The notes: a model not told the origin generated them from the sequence alone. Shown: positions 1 through 12,456, counted from the stretch's first letter. The stretch is DNA of 64,000 bases from Chloranthus sessilifolius (GCA_021018995.1 CM037593.1:7220088-7284087); one strand, 5' to 3'. Program-made: numbers and translations.

Positions 1-35
1 GTCAGCCATATGGGATGCAAGTGAATAACTAAAAC

Positions 36-362
36 CATCATAACTGTGCCAGTTCATCCAAATCACATGAAATCAAAGCCAAAGGGTCTATAGAGAAGAA
101 CCAATCTATTCTCAATAGGTCTCGAAGTTTAAAATTTTTTGGGCTGTTGGCCGCACCCTTCAAAACGTGATATCTATGTTTTTCAAGTGAAGACACTAAA
201 AGTATCATAGCTGCTTGACTTCTTATCGAAATCACATGAAATCGAAGTCAAAAGGTTTGCAGAGGAGAACCGATCCATTCCCAATAACTCTTCTAGATAA
301 AAAAGGTCTTGGCTGCTGTCCAACCCCTTAAAAACCATGATATCTATATATTTCAATTGGAG
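36..362. repeat. Degenerate tandem repeat, unit about 170 bp
   Basis: Two diverged copies lie in tandem, with the beginning of a third. The phrase aatcacatgaaatc recurs at 61 and 230, and gatatctat recurs at about 168 and 338, so the period is about 169-170 bp. The array stops near 362 and may continue left of the window. A unit of this length is typical of plant satellites, but two copies are too few to call a satellite family. Confidence 0.6.
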
Positions 363-595
363 CTTCTTGCAAATGGATATTTGATCAAAAATTGAATGAG
401 ACAAATCTCAGTGCGGGTGAACCAGTGTGTAAAGAGCTCCTGAAATACATGGGTTTCATCGAGAACCCATATGCTTATTGTGGGATTGTTGATTTCAGCA
501 TGTACGGTTCTAACGTTAGCATGAAAGGGGGATGACCCATTTAGAGATGAACTTGTACCCCCCAGTTGATTTGGTCTGATTAATCTAGAAAGGAC

Positions 596-750
596 CTTTG
601 TCTGATGGCAATTGTTGTCTGTCCAAAGCGATAGGTCGCGGGTTCGAGTCTTGGGATCACCCACTCCAGAATGGGGGTAAGGCTCTCTACCATCTACCTC
701 TCCCAGACACCGCTGAAAGTGGGGAGCCTTGTGCACTGGGTACGACCTTC
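596..750 (+). mobile_element. Au-type SINE
   Basis: The left part has a tRNA-like B box (gggttcgagtc, 640-650) and a weaker A box near 606-618. The 3' part reads gggagccttgtgcactggg, the hallmark end of the angiosperm Au SINE family, preceded by a gggggtaaggct block that is also conserved in Au. Length is near the usual 170-180 bp. No clear target duplication was found. Transcription would be by RNA polymerase III in an active copy; this one is diverged. Confidence 0.78.
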
Positions 751-809
751 AATTCAATATGGAAACAAGATTGTATGATGGAAGAAGAAAGAAGAGGAGA
801 GAGCTAGAG

Positions 810-1012
810 AGACAAGCAAGAGTTGCTCCGTCCCTTTTTGTATTAAGCACACGCTAAAATTACATGGTTGCCAATATTGCGTAGTGGGCACACCGGAAGT
901 GAAAAAGAACTACCTATACACCTCTGTAGACCACACCTCACTACTCATGCACACACCAATAGCATTATGTCTTCTGGAAAAAGCTGCCAACTAAGTTCTT
1001 TTGGTGAAGGAA
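810..1012. other. No gene seen
   Basis: Ordinary low-GC plant DNA. It is either SSADH intron or sequence upstream of the gene. No coding sequence, tRNA or recognisable repeat was seen. Confidence 0.5.
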
Positions 1013-1102
1013 CCATATTGACACATAAATGACATACGTAGAGCACCCTTTATATTACAAAGTGTTTCTCCATCCATATTGACACATAAATGACATACGT
1101 AG
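1013..1102. repeat. 29-bp direct repeat, period 61 bp
   Basis: The same 29 bases (beginning ccatattgacacataaatga) occur at 1013-1041 and 1074-1102 without a visible mismatch. They are separated by 32 unrelated bases. A small tandem duplication next to a SINE is the simplest reading. Confidence 0.8.
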
Positions 1103-1180
1103 GGGTAAGCTGGGATTGAACATGAGACCTCATGGTTGCAATGTTGTCAGCTTTCTAGTTGAGCTACAAGCCTAACCCCT
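1102..1180 (-). mobile_element. tRNA-derived SINE fragment, family B
   Basis: On the - strand this reads as a tRNA-like head, with ggcttgtagctcaactaga as A-box region and ggtctcatgttcaatccc as B box. The same head occurs on the + strand at 42265-42360 and, weaker, at 60072-60155. That makes it a dispersed family rather than a tRNA gene. No acceptor-stem pairing for a functional tRNA was recognised. Confidence 0.6.
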
Positions 1181-1379
1181 GTGATTGTTTGTTGACTCAG
1201 AAATTTTGAAATCAGTAACTCTTTCTTCTTCCACTTAACCTCAAAAATTAGATAGAATAAATTGATAGAAGGAATTAGGGAAGGAGATTTTATTTATAAA
1301 TTTTTTTCTTTACAAATCCTACTATAAATAGGACTTAACAAATCTACTCTAAGTAAGATTTAAAAGTCCTAAGTTATAT

Positions 1380-2262
1380 TAGTCACCTAGGTGGCTAGAA
1401 AAATACTTAACCACCTAGGTGGCTAGAAAATATACGTAGCCACCCAGGTGACTAGAAAAATACTCATCCATCTAGGTGGCTAGAAAAATATTTATCCACC
1501 TAGGTGGCTAAAAAAAAATACTTATTCACCTAGGTAGCTGACTAGAAAATATACGTAGTCACCTAGGTGGCTAGAAAAATACTTATCCACCTAGGTGGCT
1601 AAAAAAAAATACTTATTCACCTAGGTAGCTGACTAGAAAATATACGTAGTCACCTAGGTGGCTAGAAAAATACTTATCCACCGAGGTGGCTAGAAAAATA
1701 CTTATCCATCTAGGTGGGTAGAAAAATACTTATCCACCTAGCTGGCTAGAAAAATACTTATCCACCGAGGTGGCTAGAAAATATACGTAGCTACCTAGGT
1801 GGTTAGGAAATACTCATCCACTTGGGTGGTTAGAAAATATACGTAGTCACCTAAGTGGCTAAAAAAATACTTATTCACCTAGGTGGCTAGAAAAATATTT
1901 ATCACTTAGGTGACTAGAAAAATACTTATCCACCTAGGTGGCTAGAAAATATACGTAGTTACCTAGGTGACTAGAAAAATACTTATTCACCTAGGTGGAT
2001 AGAAAAATATTTATCCACCTAGGTGGCTAGAAAATATACTTAGCCACCTAGGTGGCTAGAAAAATACTTATCCACTTAGGTTGTTAGAAAATATACGTAG
2101 CCACCTAAGTGGTTATAAAATATATTTAGTCACCCAGGTGACTAGAAAAATACTCATCCACCTAGGTGATTAGAAAATATACGTAGCTACCTAGGTGGCT
2201 AGAAAAACTTATTTAGTTGCCTAGGTGGCTAGAGAACATACTTAGCGACCTAGGTGGTTATG
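1380..2262. repeat. 28-bp minisatellite with palindromic core, 5' LTR
   Basis: About 31 units of roughly 28 bp. Each holds CCACCTAGGTGG or a one-base variant followed by ctagaaaaatacttat or ctagaaaatatacgtag. The core is a perfect 12-bp palindrome. Two spacer types alternate irregularly, and larger blocks of about 90 bp are themselves duplicated (for example near 1500 and 1585). No unrelated spacers are present, so this is not a CRISPR array. Confidence 0.95.
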
Positions 2263-2403
2263 AGAAAAGAATGACGTACTCGAGAAGAATCTTTTCTCAA
2301 TTCGCATGAAGACGAAAACTTACGCAACTCTCTCAGCCGTTCATTTCATGAAAACCTTACGAGAATCGTAGGATCGTAACTTTCATGACCGCTACCATAA
2401 ATC

Positions 2404-2411
2404 TATAAATA
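2404..2411 (+). promoter_or_regulatory. TATA box of the 5' LTR
   Basis: TATAAATA within a segment well conserved between the LTRs (twin at 19025-19032). It lies about 140 bp after the end of the palindromic minisatellite, the usual place for an LTR promoter. Confidence 0.6.
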
Positions 2412-2959
2412 GCGGACCCGTCCTCATGGCAAAGGATCCGAAAATTCTGACAGGAGACTTCTGCCCAAAATATCTCCAACTCTTCTGATAAAAGACTTTA
2501 GGGTATCTTTGAGATTCTGGCTATTCCTTTCTTCTTTTATTTTATTTTATTTTTTATTTTCTATTTTTAAAAGTGGACGGGAGGAATAAGTTAAAATTAA
2601 GACATTTAGGATAAGGGCTACGACCCTTACCTAAAAAGGAAATGCTTAGGGTAAGAGCTACAACTCCTCCTATGTAGGATTTATGGTTGTAATTTAGGAT
2701 TATAAGTTACGACTCGTATCCAATCTCTTGCGTACTTAGAAATAGTTGAGCCATGCGGGTACGACCCTGGGCATAACTCCTAGTTTACTCGGATTGCAAC
2801 CACGAATTCGATGCTCATACAGGTTGCAATCACGAACCTGAAGAATGATTTCGGACTATGTTACTTAAAATATTCATCTATGATAATTAGAGTTTTCCTC
2901 ACGGTTCAGATCATCACTCCCTCAAATGAGGGTTTGGACCTTAACCTCGAGATCGAAAA

Positions 2960-3650
2960 TTCTTTAACGGTAGAATCGTTGACTTTTTGTCAAACGATCA
3001 TAATGTGAGATCGTAACGAGATCCAACGGTGGATTTATTACATATTAACCAGATCTTATGAAACTGGTCAAATCCAACGGTAGAATAGTTGACTTTTGGT
3101 CAAATGATCATAGTGTGAGATCATAACGAGATCCAACGGTGGATTTATTACGTATTGATCAGATCTTATGAATTTGGTCAAATACAACGGTAGAATTATT
3201 GACTTTTGGTCAAACAATCATAATGTTAGATCGTAACGAAATCCAACGGTGGATTTATTACATATTGATCAGATTTTATGAATTTGATAACATCCAAAGG
3301 TAGAATAGTTGACTTTTGGTCGAACGATTATAATGAGAGATCGTAACGAGATCCAACGGTGGATTTATTATATATTGATCAGATGTTATGAATTTGGTCA
3401 AATTCAACGGTAGAATCGTTGACTTTTGGTCAAACGATCATAATGTGAGATCGTAACAAGATCCAACGGTGGATTTATTACGTATTGACCAGTTCTTATG
3501 AATCTAGTCAAATCTAGTCAAATCTAATGGTGGAATCATTGACTTTTTGGTCAAATGGTTATAATACAAGATCGTAACGAGATCTAACGGTGAATTTATT
3601 ACATATTGACCAGATCTTATGAATTTGGTCAAATCCAACGGTGAAATCAT
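2960..3650. repeat. About 110-bp tandem repeats in the 5' LTR
   Basis: About six units, each with gatccaacggtggatttatt, a bipartite caga-tcttatgaatttggtcaaat segment and gttgacttttggtcaaacga. The same repeats occur in the 3' LTR at about 19560-20560. They lie downstream of the TATA box, so they would be in the RNA. Confidence 0.85.
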
Positions 3651-4221
3651 TATAAAATCATCTATGATCATCAAATTTTAAGAAATTTGACGATATCTAA
3701 CTCATAATTAGACACTATCACTGAAAGTGAACTCTTTTGATAATCAGTTGCCCGAAGAATGAATTTGATATTCGAACTCATCTTTGAGATCAGAGAACAA
3801 TAGTTCGTTTAAAGACTCGTCTATGAGTTTCTTGCTCCAGTAATGACTCGTGCTTTTCAATCAAATAGAACCGACTTTTGGAAGAGGGGTTCTCCCATCC
3901 GTCGTCCCCTATTTCATATTTCGCAAATCTTTGATGAAGATAGTATGTTATGCATTTATCTCATGACAGATTGAAGATGTCGATGAAGACTTAGAATTTG
4001 AACTTTAGTTTTGTTTATTTCAGAGATGTAATTATGTTATTTTTTTTATTAGAATAACTTTTAATCAGAAGTATTCAATTTTGATGTAATTAAAGGGGAA
4101 TCGATTGCGATACCCGGAAGTGTAAAGTCCGCCATTTTAATAAAACCCTCTCCTAGCGAGGGGAAATTTGCTATGATTGATTTGTGTTAGATTTATATGC
4201 TATGTAAATTTGTTGTTTACA

Positions 4222-4365
4222 AATTTTTGGCATGCCCGGTGGGACCCACTTCTCTCATCTTTAAGCTACTTAATAAAACAAATTCTCTGAAATAAAATAT
4301 AGGTATAATAAACTATAAAGCTTTGGTTATTCCATGATTTTTCATTTTAATAGGCTGGTTATTCC
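4222..4365 (+). other. Primer-binding site and leader of the Tat-like element
   Basis: Just after the LTR end comes ttggcatgcccggtgggacc, in the position of the tRNA primer site. The lineage commonly uses tRNAs other than initiator Met; which tRNA pairs here was not determined. A short leader follows before the gag region. Confidence 0.55.
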
Positions 4366-6600
4366 ATGCAGATATTCACCGAATTTACTCCATTAAACAA
4401 TTTAATGGCGTTTGGAAAGAATGTTCCTCACTCCTCTTCATCAGGAGTTCGCCGTGTGATGCGGGCTCGACCTCAGACTGAGGAACCCGTACTCCGCCGA
4501 TCAACCCGTCTTATGGCACGAGCCAATCTAGAGGAGAAATACGCTCAACAGGAAGGACTGGATTCTTCCAAGTCCTTCACCAGTACTGACAATCTACTTT
4601 ATGGGGATTCAGACTCTATCTTTGAGTTCCTTGAGGTGCAATCGCAATCAGCCTCGGTGAGTCCACCAAGAACTCTGAGGTCTAATTGGTCCTATCCGAT
4701 GAATTCCCCGCAATCACTTGAGATAGCCAACCTGACTAAATCACATGTCTGGATTATTTCGTCATCACCCATCACCCCTTGTTCCTCGAGCTCCCTTCAA
4801 TCCAATCTCGATGGATCATCCATCGGATTAGTGACTCTAGACATCCCTACAGTACTTCCAGTGATGGTTTTGACAACAGAAGAAAGTGTCAACATCCTTG
4901 AACAGCTAGAACAGATGCGTCAAACAATCGCAGCTCGTGATGCACAAATAGCTGTGCTGATTGAGAGAGAGAATAATCGAAAAGAGACTGAAGAAAATAT
5001 ATCCCTCAACAAAGTACAGAGCCTAATTTTCGAGAATCTTAAAGGTTATCGGAAAGTGTCGGATAGTTCCCAGACATATCGCAAGCCATATCCGCCAGAA
5101 ATTGACGCAGTCTCGTTTCCACTTGAGTACAGACAACCAAAGTTCTCCCAGTATAGCGGCAGAGGTGCCCTACTTGAGCATTTGGCCCACTTCCTCTGAG
5201 CTTGTGGTGACACTTTAAAAAGCGACGCTTTGCTTTTGTGACAATTTGTGCAGACTCTTAAGGGAGCTGCATTCACATGGTACACGAAGCTTCCACCCGA
5301 GTCAATATCGACCTGGAAAGAGATGGAAGAGGCATTCTTGAAGAGATTCTTTAGTACTTAGAGATCCGTCGCTGAGTTGTCACAATTGAAGCAACTCCCA
5401 AATGAAAAAGTCGTCGATTACATTACGTGGTGGAGAAACCTTTGCATCCATTGTAAGCACAAGTTTGAAGAAGAAGAAGCAATACAAACATGTCTGGCTA
5501 GCATGAGACAAGAATTAGCAGTCCCTTACTATGGACATTCCATGAGTTTTGAAGATCTTGCTACACGAACTTCAGAATTAGAAAGTTTCATCGGTTTAAA
5601 CTCAAGGGGAAACCGAAAGGATCCTCTCAGAGGAACAAAACGAAGGATAGAAACATCCACATCTTATCCTGTGACGATAGCAATCGACACCAGAGATCGT
5701 AATCAATTTGCTGTAACCAAGCGAATAGAAGAATCCAAAAACAATTGATCAAACAAAGCAGGTTGAGCCAGTAGTAGTTTTGCACCCCCTCAGAGATCGA
5801 ACTGGTCTAAGGGCCAATCTTTGAAAGAAAGGAAAGATAAAATGTATTCATTTAAGAATGAAGACATCAAGGGCATCTTCGATGACGCTATTGACGGTGG
5901 GATTATACAGCTACCAGAATCCCGCAGACCTGAAGAGCAAAATAAAACAGATCATCCACTATACTGTAAACATCATCGTGTGTTAGGACACATGTTGAAA
6001 GATTGTTTCATATTTAAAGATAAGGTCCATAGTCTTCTTGATTTTGGAGACATTACTTTTACTTCAGAATCTCCTAAACAAGACACTCAGTGATCGAATT
6101 GGTCTAAGGGCCAATCTTTGAAAAAAAGGAAAGATAAAAAGTATTCATTTAAGAATAAAGACGTCAAGGGCATCTTCGATGACGTTATTGACGGTGGGAT
6201 TATATAGCTACCAGAATCCCGCAGACCTGAAGAGCAAAATAAAACAGATGATCCACTATACTGTAAACATCATTGTGTGTTAGGACACATGTTGAAAGAT
6301 TGTTTCATATTTAAAGATAAGGTCCATAGTCTTCTTGATTCTGGAGACATTACTTTTACTTCAGAATCTCCTAAACAAGACAATGATAGCATTGCCACGA
6401 CAAATATGATCACCTTTGGGGGTTTCCCACCAGTTCCTATCCTTGAAAAATATTCGAACTCTACACTTTCGAAACTTCATGAGTTCATTCCATCAGGCAA
6501 GGACTCTGATTCGTCGCTATTCGAAGATGAAATAGGCCCTACCCACTATATTAGCCGGTGTTGGAAGAGAATGGAAATAGAGGGATACTGCCCGAAATAA
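4366..6600 (+). pseudogene. gag region of the Tat-like element (fossil)
   Basis: The first part is a serine-rich leader that turns into a retrotransposon gag domain near 5050-5500, recognisable by segments such as LLEHLAHFL, a tryptophan-tyrosine pair and VVDYITWWRNL. Further on is a His/Cys cluster (YCKHHRVLGHMLKDC), typical of Tat gag tails. A stretch of about 300 bp in this tail is duplicated in tandem. The region is broken. Confidence 0.8.
5797..6395 (+). repeat. Tandem duplication of about 295 bp in the gag tail
   Basis: The block starting gatcgaactggtctaagg at 5797 restarts at about 6092 as gatcgaattggtctaagg. The two copies run side by side to the end of the His/Cys cluster segment. 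Similarity is high, with only a few base changes by eye. It arose inside this lineage or this copy. Confidence 0.88.
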
Positions 6601-7740
6601 AAAAGTACTGATAGAAAGTGAAACATGTTCTTGAAAGAACTGATGTAGAAATGGTTTACCTGATTATCAACATCTTGTTATTGGAGGCACATCAGGATGG
6701 ATTGACGATGATATCCGGGAATAGAGGAAAACACCACCACCACCTCGTCCGTTAGGTTCAATCCCTTTACAAGATGCCCTTCATAAGATGCACCGACGCC
6801 TCGTCCGTCAGGTATAATTCCTTTGCAAGATGATCCATGGGAAAAGGCGCTAGCGTACAATAGGCGGCAAGCACATATACAACAAGCAGAAATCAAAGAT
6901 TTATGGAAAAAGAAAACTTCTCTCCCGGAATGGAACTGGGGTTGTGATACCAAGTCCTTTATAGAAGAAGTTTAATTGGCAAGTTTAAGTCATATATGGC
7001 GAATCCGATTAGGAAGGGAATTGGCATGTGATAAGAAGAGAACGCCCAAAGTCGAAGTTCCGTTGGAAACATCTGCGAATTTAAAGAAATCTGTGGAGAA
7101 GGTAAAAAGAGAAATAAAAAAGATTCCTTCGAATTATACTACACTCCAAATGCTGAAGGATCGTAGAGAACGGGAGAAAGGAAAGAAGGTTCAATCGGAA
7201 CCTATGAAATCGTCGAAGAAAGTACAGAAGATGAAACTTGAACTGATGATAATTTCTTTTTCATCATCATCATCTGAAATGGAAATGGAAGAATTACAGC
7301 CGCCCACGTTGGGAGATTACATACCTCTCGAATGTTCCAAAACGTTCAGGAAAAAACAAGAACCAAACGTTGTTGATAGCAATGACAAAGCCCAACAGAA
7401 GGAATCAAAATCTCATATCGATATTAACAAGAGTCAAATTAAAGATATTCGCATGAAGGATGTTATTAACTGCTCGTCTTCATCGGATGTTTCTGAAGGC
7501 AACTTGTCTGATTGTGAAGGTTGGCATAAAGTGGTTATTCCACAAAAAAAAGAGCAAGTTGAATCTAATAATGTTGCTTCTTGCAACATGACTCGGATTG
7601 AAGAGGTAGATGCTATAGAGCAACGTACCGATCGCCTAGTTATACCTTATCGACGTAAGCCAAAGGATCACCCTGTTTCGTCTACAGAAACTGTATCTCC
7701 ACCCAAGGGTGCAGAAGGTGTCGATAAAGGCAACTAAAGC
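6600..7740 (+). pseudogene. Charged linker region between gag and protease (fossil)
   Basis: The translation is rich in Lys, Glu and Ser and has no domain I recognise. Tat elements often carry a long poorly conserved segment here. Function unknown. Confidence 0.5.
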
Positions 7741-7844
7741 AAGGACAAACATCGTTATTCGACAAAAACTCCAAAAATACCGATAAAGGCAAAGAAAAAG
7801 AAAATCTTGATGTAAATTATGATGTACTCTCTCATTTAAAGAAA

Positions 7845-8390
7845 GTGCCTGCTTTGCTTTCGGTGTATGATGTTCTTCGTTTGTCTCGTAGTTTTAGGAA
7901 AATGTTAATAAAAACTCTCTCTAACTTGGACAAGTCCATCGAGGAAGTTTACCAGGTAGAGACTAACTTGGAAGACTTAGTTTGTATGATCACATTTTCT
8001 AATGATCTCGAAACCAAACTTAAGTCACACAATAGACCCCTCTTTATATCGGGTCTACTTGAAGACGTTCGCCTTGTGAGACTTATGATAGATGGGGGGT
8101 CTGCTGTAAATTTGTTACCACTACATGTGTTACATAAAGTGGGACGAACAGTTAAAGACCTCTCACCCAGTACCCTCATGATTCAAGGTTTCAATCAAAA
8201 TAAACAAGGAACCTTAGGATCTATTCACTTACGGTTAGATATCGAAGCACTTTCCTCTAAGATCCAGTTCCATGTGATCGATGCTAATACATCATATAAT
8301 GCGTTGTTGGGAAGACCCTGGTTACATCAATGTGGAGTTGTTCCATCCACACTCCATCAATGTTTTAAATATTTTCATAATGGCTAGCAA
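7845..8390 (+). pseudogene. Aspartic protease region of the Tat-like element (fossil)
   Basis: A retropepsin-like segment with the active-site block LMIDGGSAVNLLPLHVL and the later block NALLGRPWLH. The lineage commonly has D-G-G-S in place of the retroviral D-T-G. It would process the polyprotein in particles in the cytoplasm. Part of a broken pol region. Confidence 0.85.
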
Positions 8391-8879
8391 AACCGGGTAG
8401 CAGCTGATCCACAACCCTTCCACCCAAATGAAGCTCATTTTACCGATGCAAAATTATATGAAATATCTACTTCATCTACTCACACTAGTGACTTCGAGTT
8501 ATTGAATGAGTACTCACCATTATCCGAGTCCTTGCCACCTAGACAAAATTCACAGGAGGCAAGTTCTAAAACTCCCGTTAAGGAAACTATTCCTTTTAAA
8601 AGAAATTTGTTTCCTTCAAAACCTCGAAAGAAACCTACATACCCTTCATCTCAGCTCCTTATTCCCAACTTCAGAGAAGAATCATTTTTAATAAGAAAAC
8701 AATCCCTCCAAAAGCCAACTCTCGTATCAAAATTGTTAAAAACTTATCCCCAAACCTGAAACCTAGTTCCCCTCTACTATACTCTTTCACCAAACCACTC
8801 ACCCAAGTTGATTCGGTACCCACCCAATCAGATTATAAAGATTCGAAAGAACCTCTTCAATTTACACGATACAGTAAAA

Positions 8880-9060
8880 AGGCAGCGAATATGATGAGAA
8901 AGATGGGATATAATCTCTCGAAAGGAGGAGGTCTAAAAGATGGAATAGGAATGGTTGCACCTTTCGATGCGCTACCATCTCGTGCACAAAAACGGGCAGC
9001 CTATAATGATGGATATTTACATCCATTAAAAGGTGGTCTCGGGCACAGGCCTACAGTGAT
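8880..9060 (+). pseudogene. Glycine-rich (G-patch-like) segment between protease and RT
   Basis: The reading MMRKMGYNLSKGGGLKDGIG resembles a G-patch motif (glycine and hydrophobic spacing). Such a segment is seen between protease and reverse transcriptase in several plant gypsy lineages. The role is not established. Fossil. Confidence 0.5.
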
Positions 9061-9304
9061 TCCCTCAAAATATCTCGGATACTATGTGATCTGTATCTCA
9101 GCCTCGGAAGAGCCTATTGCCGCTCCTCATCAGTTTGAAGAAGGAATACAAACCACCGTTGACGACCTACAAGAGGTCAACTTGGGAACCCTTGAAGATC
9201 CTCAGATTACTTATGTGAGTGCCGCACTCTCTGTAGAGGAATTAACAACTTATACCGATTGTTAAAAGAAGAATCGAGATGTGTTTGCATGAACATATCA
9301 TGGT

Positions 9305-10480
9305 ATGCCAGGATTAGACGTCAAAATTGCCGCTCACAAATTAGCTCTCAATCCTGACATCAAACCCGTTAAACAAGCTCAAAGGCGACTTCATCCAGAT
9401 ATAACCATAAAGGTAGAAGCAGAAATAGACAAGTTAGTCAATGTCGGCTTTATCCGTGAAGTCAAATATCCGACATGGGCTGCTAGCGTAGTCCCGGTCA
9501 AGAAGAAGAATGGCCAAATTAGGGTATGTGTTGATTTCCGAGATCTCAACGCAGCATGTCCCAAGGATGAATTCTCCTTGCCTATTTCAAAACTCTTGAT
9601 CGATTCTATTGTCGGTTGTGAGGCCATATCTTTCATGGATGGATACTCCGGATACAACCAAATACGAATGGCACCTGGAGATGAAGAACTAACAACTTTC
9701 CGAACCCCAAGGGGAATCTTTTGCTATAAAGTCATGCCATTTGGACTAAAAAATGTTGGAGCTACTTATCAACGTGCAATGACGAAGATTTTCAAGGAAT
9801 TGCTACACGAAACAGTTGAATGTTACGTAGATGACCTTGTAGTAAAATCAAAGAATAGAGGTGATCACTTGGCCCACCTATATCAAGTATTTTGTAAACT
9901 CCGAAAGTACAACTTGAAAATGAATCCACTAAAATGCGCTTTCGGAGTCACTTCAAGGAAGTTTCTTGGATTTGTTGTTCAACATAGAGGTATACAAGTT
10001 GACCCAGCGAAAACCAAGGCCATCATAGAGATGCCACCTCCAAAGAACATTCGTGAATTAAAAGGACTAAAGGGAAGACTTGCGCATATCCGACGCTTCA
10101 TATCAAATCTTTCAGGACAATGTCAACCATTCTCTCGTCTGATGAAGAAAGGGATCCCATTCGAATGGAATGAAGATTGTCAAAGGGCTTTTGATAGGTT
10201 GAAAGAATATTTATTGCATCCGCCAGTCCTGACTGCTCCAATTAAAGGGAAGCATTTAATCCTATATATAGCAGTTATGGATAACTCGCTTGGATCTTTG
10301 TTAGCTCAGGAGAACGAAGACGGTAAGGAAAACGCCCTATATTACCTCAGCCGAACACTCATAGGAGCCGAAGGAAATTACTCATTTATTGAAAAGAATT
10401 GCTTAGCTCGTCTTTGCCTCGCAAAAGCTACGACATTATTTGCTAGATCATCCAATCCGCCTGATAAGTAGAGCGGATCC
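9305..10480 (+). pseudogene. Reverse transcriptase and RNase H of the Tat-like element (fossil)
   Basis: Clear Ty3/gypsy reverse transcriptase. Segments include FIREVKYPTWAASVVPVKK, RVCVDFRDLNAACPKD, SFMDGYSGYNQI, the fingers-palm block VMPFGLKN and the catalytic YVDD. Downstream is the gypsy RNase H (AVMDNSLGSLLAQE, ALYYLSRTL). The DLNAACPKD and FMDGYSGYNQI wording is typical of the Athila/Tat branch. Part of a broken pol. Confidence 0.93.
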
Positions 10481-10519
10481 ATTGAAATTTCTCATGACAA
10501 AACTAGTTTTGTTAGGGAG

Positions 10520-11285
10520 ACTTGCTAAATGGTCTTTTACTCTTGTCAGAGTTTGACATAACTTTTGTACATCGGAAAGCTGTAAAAGGGCAAGCCCTAG
10601 CCGATTTTCTAGCCGCTCATCCGATTCCGGGGAATTTACCATTATCCGAAGACCTACCAGATGATGAAGTATATTATGTTGAAATAACACAAAGATGGAA
10701 ATTATATTTCAATGGAGCTTCGCAAGTGGTAGGAGTAGGCTCTGGAATTGTATTTGTTACATTAAGTAATGGGTTGCTTCCATATTCCTTCACATTAACG
10801 GAATCCCTATCTAATAATGCTGTCGAATATGAGGCATTAGTCATTGGTTTAGAATTAGCCTTAGACATGGCCATTTACACCCTTGATGTATTTGGGGATT
10901 CTCAGCTCGTCATAAGACAGTTAGAAGGATCTTACGCAGTTAGAAAAACAGAATTAATATCATATCATCAGAAGATCCAAGAACTCCTTCCACAGTTCGA
11001 GAATGTACGGATTATGCATATCCCGCAAAGTCAAAATAACCAAGCTGATGCTCTCGGAAAACTTGCAGCATCTCTGGCTTGTAAAAATGATGAAGTTGAA
11101 ATAAGAGTCGCAGAGAAAAGGGTCTTACCTTCCATCATGAGGAGATGCCAAATTGAACAGGCAAATTCGGTCAATATTATATCCGCTTTTGAAGTTGAGA
11201 AACTAAGATTGGAGGCAAGAACTTATAGAATATCTTCAACATGGAAGACTACCTTACGAGGCACGCCACAAGGCCGAAATTCGTC
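10520..11285 (+). pseudogene. Second, archaeal-type RNase H of the Tat-like element (fossil)
   Basis: A separate RNase H domain follows the gypsy RNase H. It shows LYFNGASQVVGVGSGIV, NNAVEYEALVIGLELAL, VFGDSQLVIRQL and NNQADALGKLA. Such a domain duplication is known in Tat elements. In this copy the first acidic residue of the usual DGA/DGS block reads N. Fossil. Confidence 0.85.
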
Positions 11286-11289
11286 GTAG

Positions 11290-12456
11290 GGCGAGTCGAT
11301 TTGTATACTTCAATGATACTCTATATAAGAGATCGTTCCATAATATCCTACTAAGATGTCTTTCAACTGAAGAAGCTCAACAAGCCATGCAAGAAGTACA
11401 TGCCGGTATTTATGGGGCACATCAATCAGGCCCTAAGCTACATACCCGATTGAAACATTTAGGCTATTATTGGCTGACTATGGTGAATGATTGTATAGAT
11501 TTTGCTAAAAGATGTCGGGTTTGCCAGATTCACGCTGATTTCATTCACCGTCCACCAGAAACCTTACACCCTACAGTCACGTCATGACCTTTTGAAGAAT
11601 GGGGTATGGACATCATAGGTCCAATACACCCCCCATCATCTGCTAGACATAAGTTTATATTAGCTGCAACCGATTATTTTCGAAATGGGCAGAAGCAATA
11701 ACACTCAAAGAGGTTAAAGCCAACACAGTTGTAGACTTCATACGTACACATTACATTTACCGGTACGGGATTCCTTCTTGTATCGTTAATGATAACGGCA
11801 CACCATTCAAGAATGAAGTGATAAACAAGTTTTGCGCTAAGTATCAAATGAAACAATGTTGCTCTACGATATACAACCCATCTGCAAATGGCTTAGTGGA
11901 AGCTTTTAACAAGACATTGGTCAAATTATTGAAAAAGATAGTTGCTAAAAATAAATGTGACTGGCATGAAAGATTGTAAGAAGCCTTATGAACTTACAGA
12001 ACGACTCATCGTATTCCTACACAGGCCACTCCATATGCATTAGTATTTGGAGGTGAAGCTTTATTACCCTTAGAGGGCCAGATTCCTTCTTTAAGAGTAG
12101 CATTAAGTCCGAATCTCACCAAAGAGCAAAATGCAGCACTCAGGTTCTCAGAACTTGAAGCCTTGGATGAGTGTAGGCTCAAAGCCTAGCAAAGCTTGGA
12201 GGCATACTGTGCTCGCATGTCAAATTCATTCAAAAAGAAGGTGAAGCATCGATCCTTTAAGAAAGGGGACCTAGTCCTTACTGTTCGTCACCCTATGATT
12301 GTTACCCCAAAAACTCCAGGGAAATTTGAGCCTAAATGGGAAGGACCTTTTGTAATAGAAATTGTCTATTCAAATGGCGCTTTTATATTGGTTGATGCAG
12401 AAGGAAATGAATCTCCTCCTATTAATGGTCGCTTTCTGAAGCAATACTATAAATAG
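11290..12456 (+). pseudogene. Integrase region of the Tat-like element (fossil)
   Basis: The N-terminal His/Cys zinc finger is visible (HAGIYGAHQSG, then CRVCQIHAD). It is followed by the integrase core and a C-terminal basic tail (HRSFKKGDLVL, KFEPKWEGPFVIE). No chromodomain was seen, consistent with Tat. The region is broken. Confidence 0.85.

Larger units (their letters stand above)
1190..4221 (+). repeat. 5' LTR of the Tat-like element (3.0 kb)
   Basis: Matches 16657-21109 along its length, apart from the copy number of a minisatellite and one MITE insertion in the 3' copy. It holds a 28-bp palindromic minisatellite (1380-2262), a TATA-like box (2404-2411) and a second tandem repeat of about 110 bp (about 2960-3650). 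By position, U3 spans 1190 to about 2430, so the minisatellite lies in U3 and the 110-bp repeats lie in the transcribed part. Confidence 0.92.

Noticed and set aside
1380-2262. Regular 28-bp palindromic repeats that look like a CRISPR array
   Set aside because: The spaces between cores are themselves repeated, the array lies inside an LTR of a plant retrotransposon, and its twin is in the other LTR.
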